The notes beneath the pieces are model-generated. The model did not search any database. It saw only the letters and a program-made list of their open reading frames with translations, and was not told the origin of the DNA. 7,357 nucleotides of DNA from Candidatus Omnitrophota bacterium (GTDB lineage: Bacteria > Omnitrophota > Koll11 > JAHIPI01), in NCBI GenBank assembly GCA_028718265.1, contig JAQUMG010000091.1, positions 1-7,357 on the forward strand, read 5' to 3'. The position numbers and the translations under genes are program-made. Positions 1-7,000 of the stretch are shown in pieces; the stretch's first letter is position 1, and every line of letters begins with the position of its first letter.

Positions 1-1
1 C

Positions 2-1048
2 CGTAAATTCTTCGAGTAAACTGCCTGTGGTTGAATTATGTTTTGTCTGATGCGCGAGGAGTCCTTCCAAGATTATTGCCATTTCAGGTGGCGCATTGGC
101 TTGATTAGCTTCCGCGAGCCATTCATTGAGCCATACGATATTGCCCTGCCGAAAAGCAAGCGTATCGAGGCCCGTAAAGAAACGGATTTCTGCGCCTGCA
201 AGGCCAAGCTCCACGAGCCGCGCTTCTATCCGTGGAGCATTTTCGTTGGTCCCTGTCGCGAAGCTTTGCAGATTTGCTTTCAGGACGGTATCGTCCTCGA
301 CCCAGAGATTTTCACCCTGAATTCTCGCCATTAATTCGCCTGCCGAAAGTTCCTTATTCTTGCCGAGTGCATCGAATTTGACGTCAGTAGATGAGCCAAG
401 GTCTTCCCGTACATAGCCATTCGCCTCAAGATACCTCGCGATAGTTATGACTCCTGAGCCATCTTTCTTCCATACCTCTATGCCACCGTCAACTTGGTGG
501 ACTTTATAGGTGTCTGTCCCGATTTTAAAAGCAGCATCAAAGCCTTCGGGTTCGTTCTGCATGATGTGATGCAGAATAGACGCGTCATTGGAAGATAAAT
601 CGCCAAAATCAGCGGGCCCGAAGCAAAATGCCAACTCAGGACCCTGGGTTAGGCTGAAAAAATCCAGATTTGCCCTATACCAGACCGTTGTTTTATTCTC
701 TTCGTGAATTTTCAAATAGTTCATACCATCACAGCAAAATAGCCAGTTCCCCTGTTTATCTTGCTGTTCTATAAATTCTTTTTCATCATCATTCAATGTA
801 TCCTCGGCAAAAGTCACTCCCGATCTAAGGTTTACCGCTAACTTACTATAACCGTCGACTAAAATGTTGTAAACATTATTCACAATTACTCTTACCACTT
901 CACTGTTTACATAATGCACGCCATAATCATAAAACTCACCGGTTTCGCCGAGGCTAATCAGTGTCTGATACGCATTTCTTATAATCTCTGTTGACTCGTC
1001 CGTATCCGCAGATTCGGATTCGATGAGGCTGATAAGTAAGGCAGGAGT
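2..1048 (-). repeat. Module B: second copy of the duplicated domain, truncated by window edge, with HQTKH motif
   Basis: Residues 2104-2452. It aligns with module A from TPALLISLI to the window edge and is 8 codons shorter: 4 lost before the conserved final part and 4 lost where A reads NEMEARS and B reads EMA. The final part is nearly the same protein (for example ELSAGELMARIQGENLW in both). At DNA level 298-383 matches 3301-3386 at 82 of 86 bases. The terminal motif is H2436-Q-T-K-H2440, with Lys where module A has Glu. The gene continues past position 2, so the C-terminal boundary is not visible. Confidence 0.85.
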
Positions 1049-4000
1049 AGGACTGGTCTCCGTAAGTTGCCTCAGCAGATCATCTCTGCGGGCCTCCACA
1101 ATGGCATCGGTATCGACCATACCATACCAGTACAATTCCGATTCTGGTGTATATCTTACGTTGTCGCTGTCAAGACGGGCGCCATTAGGATCTTCGACTA
1201 TAATACGCATATCTTCTATGTATGCCCGATATCCCAGCGGCAGATTTGATATGTCAATCACTCCTGCAACGGGATCAAGCACCTCAAAGGTGTATTGTAA
1301 GAAATCGACATGAAATTGGAAAGTGCCTTTAAGAAGGATCGTTTCGACGCTTTCCGGGTTCAGGCCGCTGATTTCGACGGCATCATCCTCTCCCCTCTCA
1401 GCGCCCCGCGTAACCGTAAGCGTGTCATAATCATAGAGGCCGGCATATAGGTGTGCCGCCTTAGGAGTTATTGCCTGAATAATCCGCAACTCCTTTCCGG
1501 CCCTCGCAGCTGTCAAAGCCAGCCATTGGATAATAGCCTTTCCGAAGCCGAAGCCTTGCGCATCGGAGTTTATTTCTATCCTAGTAAATTCTATAGCTTC
1601 GGCATTGATACTATACTTAAAATAGCCAATCTTAATGTCATGGCCATCCGTACCGGGTATCATTATGTTTAATTCACTATTTCCCGGTTCACTTGTAATG
1701 GAAAAATAGCTTCCCGTCGCGGAATTGTAGAGCGTCACCGACACAGCGCCGGTGCCGTCATAGGTATAAGACTCCCATAATGTGGGGCAGTATTCGACAT
1801 AACTACGCACTATTCTGCCCTCGCTATCGTGTATATCGATTGTGTTGCAACCGGTACCGTTGAACAGCGCTACCGCTTCTTCGATGAGCGCTTCATCTGG
1901 TTCATCCCTTGCTACTTCCCGCTCAAGAAACGCCATGACAGAAGTAAGGTCATTTTTGTCCCAGAGTTGCTGGCGGATACATACATTCCAGCCATAATTA
2001 TTGTGTTTCATTCCAGCATATATTATATTTCCCCATTTTTGCACTGAGGATGATTGCAGTTCTCTATAGTGAGTAAATACCACTCCGTCTTTTTCAAGAT
2101 ATTCTTGGGGATTAAACCTTCCGTCGCTATAACCGCACTCGTCATCGGTAATAGCATATCCTCCATTTTTAACAGAAGAACCTATGCGGGGCATAAAGGA
2201 AGCATACTTCTTGGGGATATCCATTCCTGCGCGCTGGTAATATACATCGATGCCGCCGTCCAGAACATCATTAAGTTTCTGCGGATATTCATCCGGCTTT
2301 GTAATATCAGCCGTAATAAATGTTATGGTATAGGTCTTTTTCTCACTGGCGCCCGGATATTGCCACTCGAATTTAATCTGCGCGGGTTCAGTATTGGATG
2401 TCTCTATAACTCTGACGTTTTCTGCCTTCATGGCTTTTAATTCCTGAATAACCCGCCATGCTTCCAGACCCATTAAAGTATTAATATCGCCGTATCCATT
2501 TTTTCTCTTTATCTCGCTATATGCTATATCTGAATATCCCTCGCCGATATTATCCCAGTCTAACACGGCAGTTTCTAAACCCGAGTGGTCTATTCTATTC
2601 ACATTCACAAAATACGCCTCTGTTGCGTCCGTCGATAACAGGAAATTCGATATATCCGCTCCCGCACCGCCGTAAACAGCGACTTTGCCTGTTTCGTGAG
2701 TCGGATTTACGACATTGCAAACCGCTATATCGTGCCCGACATACGCAGGATGAAGCAGTGAATAATTAAATACAGAATATTCGTCGTAATGGGACGCTAC
2801 AGAATCAACAATATAAGATGTGGAGGGAGATGAGGGTTCCTCTTTCCATGTTTCAAGAAGGTCATCAACTATAATGGCGTTCATGTTAAAACGGTTGTCT
2901 AAAAGATTGCTCATGCGGCTCTTTATATGCAGATTACTGTTTACGGCATTCTTATATACTTCACACTCTGCCGTCACCGCCGCAACTTCTTCTTCATATT
3001 CTTCAAATAAGGTGCCTGTTGTGGAATTGTGTTCGGTTTGATGAGTAAGCAGGCCTTCAAGAATAACTGAACGCGCTTCCATTTCGTTCGGCGGGGCGTT
3101 AGCCTGATTGGCTTCTGCGAGCCATTCATTTAGCCATACGATATTGCCCTGTCTGAAAGCGAGCGTATCGAGGCCGGTGAAGAAGCGGATTTCTGTGCCG
3201 GCCAAGCCAAGCTCTACGAGCCGCGCTCCTATTCGTGAGGCATTTTCGTTGGTTCCGTAGGCAAAACTTTGAAGATTCGTCTTCAGAGTGGAATCATCCC
3301 CGACCCAGAGATTTTCACCCTGAATCCTCGCCATTAATTCGCCTGCTGAAAGTTCCTTATTCTTTCCGAGTGCGTCGAATTTGACGCCCATAGATGAACC
3401 AAGGTCTTCCCTTGCGTAGCTATTTGCCTCAAGATACCTTGCGATAGTTATGATTCCTGAGCCGTCTTTCTTCCACACCTCTACGCCGCCGGCGGTCTGG
3501 TGAACTTTATAGGTGTCTGTCCCGATTTTAAAGTCGGTGACGAAGCCTTCGGGCTCGTTCTGCATGATATGATGTAATTGTGATACTTCTGTGGGGGTTA
3601 AGTTAGCAAAATCGGTAAAACCAAAAAGTCTTTCACTAATATCAGCACTACATATATGGCTCATCTTTTTTAAATTTAAATCAAGATCGTAGAAAACTAT
3701 TGTATTGTTATCAGTTTGATAATATTGTTTTAAGTATTCATCGTGGTGAATGATAAAAATCCACGTGCCATGCCCGCCCTGTGTTTCAAGAAATATTTTT
3801 TCATTTTCTTTTATGTCATTACGAGCAAAAATTACTCCAAGTCTAAAATTCATGGCCAACGTAATAGGAGCAATAACAGGCCCATAACACTTTTCTGCGA
3901 TTACCTTTAGCGTTTCAGGATTTACATACCTCACACCATAATCATAAAACTCATCAGTTTCGCCGAGGTTAATTAGCGCCTGACACGAATTTCTTACGAT

Positions 4001-7000
4001 CTCTTTTGACTCCTCCGTATCCCCAGACTCGGATTTGATCAGGCTGATAAGTAAGGCAGGAGTAAGGCGGCCCTCTGCGTACTCTTTTATTTTTAAAGCG
4101 AGCTCTACTGCCTTATTTTTTACTTCTTCCGTTATTATACCTACTTCACATCGGTTCTCATATTCGGATATTACGCTATCAGTATTGTTGATGAGCGCTA
4201 AGAGATACTTCGCGTAATTAACATCGCCTTGTGCAGATATGTCGCTGATGTTAAACATAGTAAGAGTGCTCAGGGGGGCACTTTCATCATTATTAAGATA
4301 TGCCTCGCGCAGGACTGCTTCGGTGTGTGTCAACCCCAGTACCGTCTCATCAAGCTCATGTTGTATTAGCTGGGCGATTACATCATACCCGCCATCGCCG
4401 ACATTCTTTTCAATGAAGCCCTTGGCAATACTAATGCGCAGGGTAAGCCGGCCGTCTTCCGTTTCCTCGTAACGGCTTATTGCATAGACAGGCCTGCCGC
4501 CTGCCGCTTCTGTAACAGTATTAAAGCCTGTTACGCCGCTGCCTAAATCGACGACTTCGTAGGAGATATCGGCTTCGTCATAGATAAAGCGGTATTCATC
4601 AGGCAGATTATTCTTTTCTATCCTGCCGTTTATTACCGCGCCAGAATAAACTTTTAAATCATTTGCATCCGGATATACTGTATCGCCAAAATCATCCGTA
4701 CTTGCATATCTTGATTCAAATAAGCTTACTATTTCAAGAAACATCTCGCCGAAATCTCCCGGATCGTCATAGGAAATCAAGCTCACTCTTCCATCCTGGA
4801 CTGCCGTCTCAATCCGGCTGAATATTGCGTTCAGGTCTTCACCGCCTATAGTCGCACCTACGGATTTGCGCTCGGCGGGTTCGTCTACGGATATATTGTT
4901 TAAGCCGTTGGTAAAATATTCGGCGCAGCCTTCTTTTATGCGACTCAGGACAAGGTATGCTTTATCATTGCTCCACCCCAGCACCCCCGCAATCTCTTCC
5001 GGTGTCTGACTTTCCTGAAGGAGAGCCGCGTTCATATACGCTAAATTCTCCGTTATCTCTCCCGGCGTATGGCCAAGGCCTTCAAAGACTATTGCAAGGT
5101 CATACGCTAATAAAGCTGCCGATCCGGGATCGTCAGCTCCTAAAACATCATATAGTGTGAAACCATCACCCCTGAAGAATTCCTTATCAAGTGCTATTCC
5201 GTATTTAATCCTTGCGTGGGCTTTCGCTTTTTCCCTTTCTATATAATTAAGGAATCCGTAGGGGATATTCCGCGAATATTTTTTCTTCCAGTAATAGACA
5301 TCATAATTCTGAATAACGTTACTTATGTCAAGCGCGCCGTCAATCTCAGCCAATTCGTTTATCTCGCTTAAATACCATATGTTAAGCAGATTTGCTGCCC
5401 GCTGTCTGTGATTTTCACTAAAACTATATAATAGCCTGCCGGCTTCTTCATCGGAAGCAAGGGTTTCAAGCTGCGCCAATACAACCTCTTCGGCATCTGA
5501 AGACCTCTCTATCCTGTCGATAAGGGCTGTTTTTTCACCAGCCGTAAGATAGGAACCGAACCATTCATAGATATCAGCGCTATCAAGCTCTCTTATAAAA
5601 TATCTGATCATTATGATCTCTTCACCGGATTCATAGGCAGGTTGACCAAATGCCGGCAAGTCCTTTTCAATCAATGTAAGCGCCCACTGTCTTAAAATAG
5701 ATTTTAGGTTCTTTTTTATAAACGCAAAATGCTTTGGGTGCCAGCTTGTGTTATTTCCGAATCTTGGTATGTCGCCTTTTCCTTCCAGTTTAAAGAATTC
5801 GCGCAATGCCTCACCCGAGCCTGTTAAGGTATGAAGCTGGTTAAGGTTTACATCAAGCCCCAGATCTCTGGATATGAGGATATCCCCCGTTATAGAGCCA
5901 TAGCGGAGGAAGAATTCTTCTTCGCCAAGTAAGTCATATTTTTTGATAAGGCCGTCTATGACCGTTCTGACAGTCTGTGATGGTAACCCAAACTTTCTAT
6001 GATACCAGCTTGCGTTGTTTTCGAATCTTGGTATGTCGCCTATTCCCTCCAGCCTAAAAAGCTCGCGCAATGCCTTACCCGAACCTGTTAAGGCACTAAG
6101 CTGACCAAGATTTATGTCAAGCCCAAAGTCTCTGGAGATGAGGATATCCCCTATGACAGAGCCGTAGCGGAGGAAAAATCCTTCTTCACCGAGTGAGTCA
6201 TATTTTTGGATGAGGCCGTCTATGACCGCTCTGACAGTCTGTAACGGTAAATTAAACGATCTAGGGCGCCAGCTTGCGCTGTCTTCGAATCCCGCTATGT
6301 CACCCCTTCCTTCCAGTTTAAATAGTTCGCGTAATGCCTCGCCCGAGCCTGTTATGGTATGAAGGTTTCCGAGGTTTATGTCAAGCCCAAGGTCTCTGGA
6401 TATGAGGATATCTCCTATAACAGAGCCGTAGCGGAGGAAGAATCCTTCTTCACCGAGTGAGTCATATTTTTGAATGAGGCCGTTGATGATCATTTCGGAG
6501 ACCTTTGACGAAAACTTAAAGAGTCTCGGGTGCCAGCGTGTACTGTCTTCAAATCCCTCTATGTCGTCTCTTCCTCTCAGCCTGAAGAGTTCGCGTAATG
6601 CTTCGCTCGAGCCCGTTATGGTATGAAGATCGCCAAGGTGTATGTCAAGCCCAAGGTCTCTGGATATAAGGATATCGCCTATGATAGAGCCATAGCGGAG
6701 GAAAAATCCTTCTTCGCCGAGCGAGTCATATCTTTCAATGAGGCCGTCGATGACCGTTCCTATAACCTTTGACGGTAAATGAAACAGTCTAGGGTGCCAG
6801 TTTGCACTGTCTTCGAATCCTGCTATGTCGCCTTTTCCTTTCAGTTTAAAGAGTTCACGTAATGCCTCACCCGAACCTATTATGGTATGAATATCGCTAA
6901 TATTTACGCCAAGCTCAAGGTCGCTGGATATGAGGATACCTCCTATGACGGAACCGTAGCGGAGGAAGAATCCTTCTTCGCCGAGCGAGTCATATCTTTC

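Noticed and set aside
2054..2440. Longest plus-strand open frame (128 codons), plus other shorter plus-strand frames
   Set aside because: They lie antisense to the continuous minus-strand frame, show no recognisable motif, and would contradict the conserved repeat and domain motifs read on the minus strand.
5114..5158. LYDVLGADDP as a DnaJ (J domain) start
   Set aside because: Only the first few residues resemble a J domain; there is no HPD motif and the rest does not fit.
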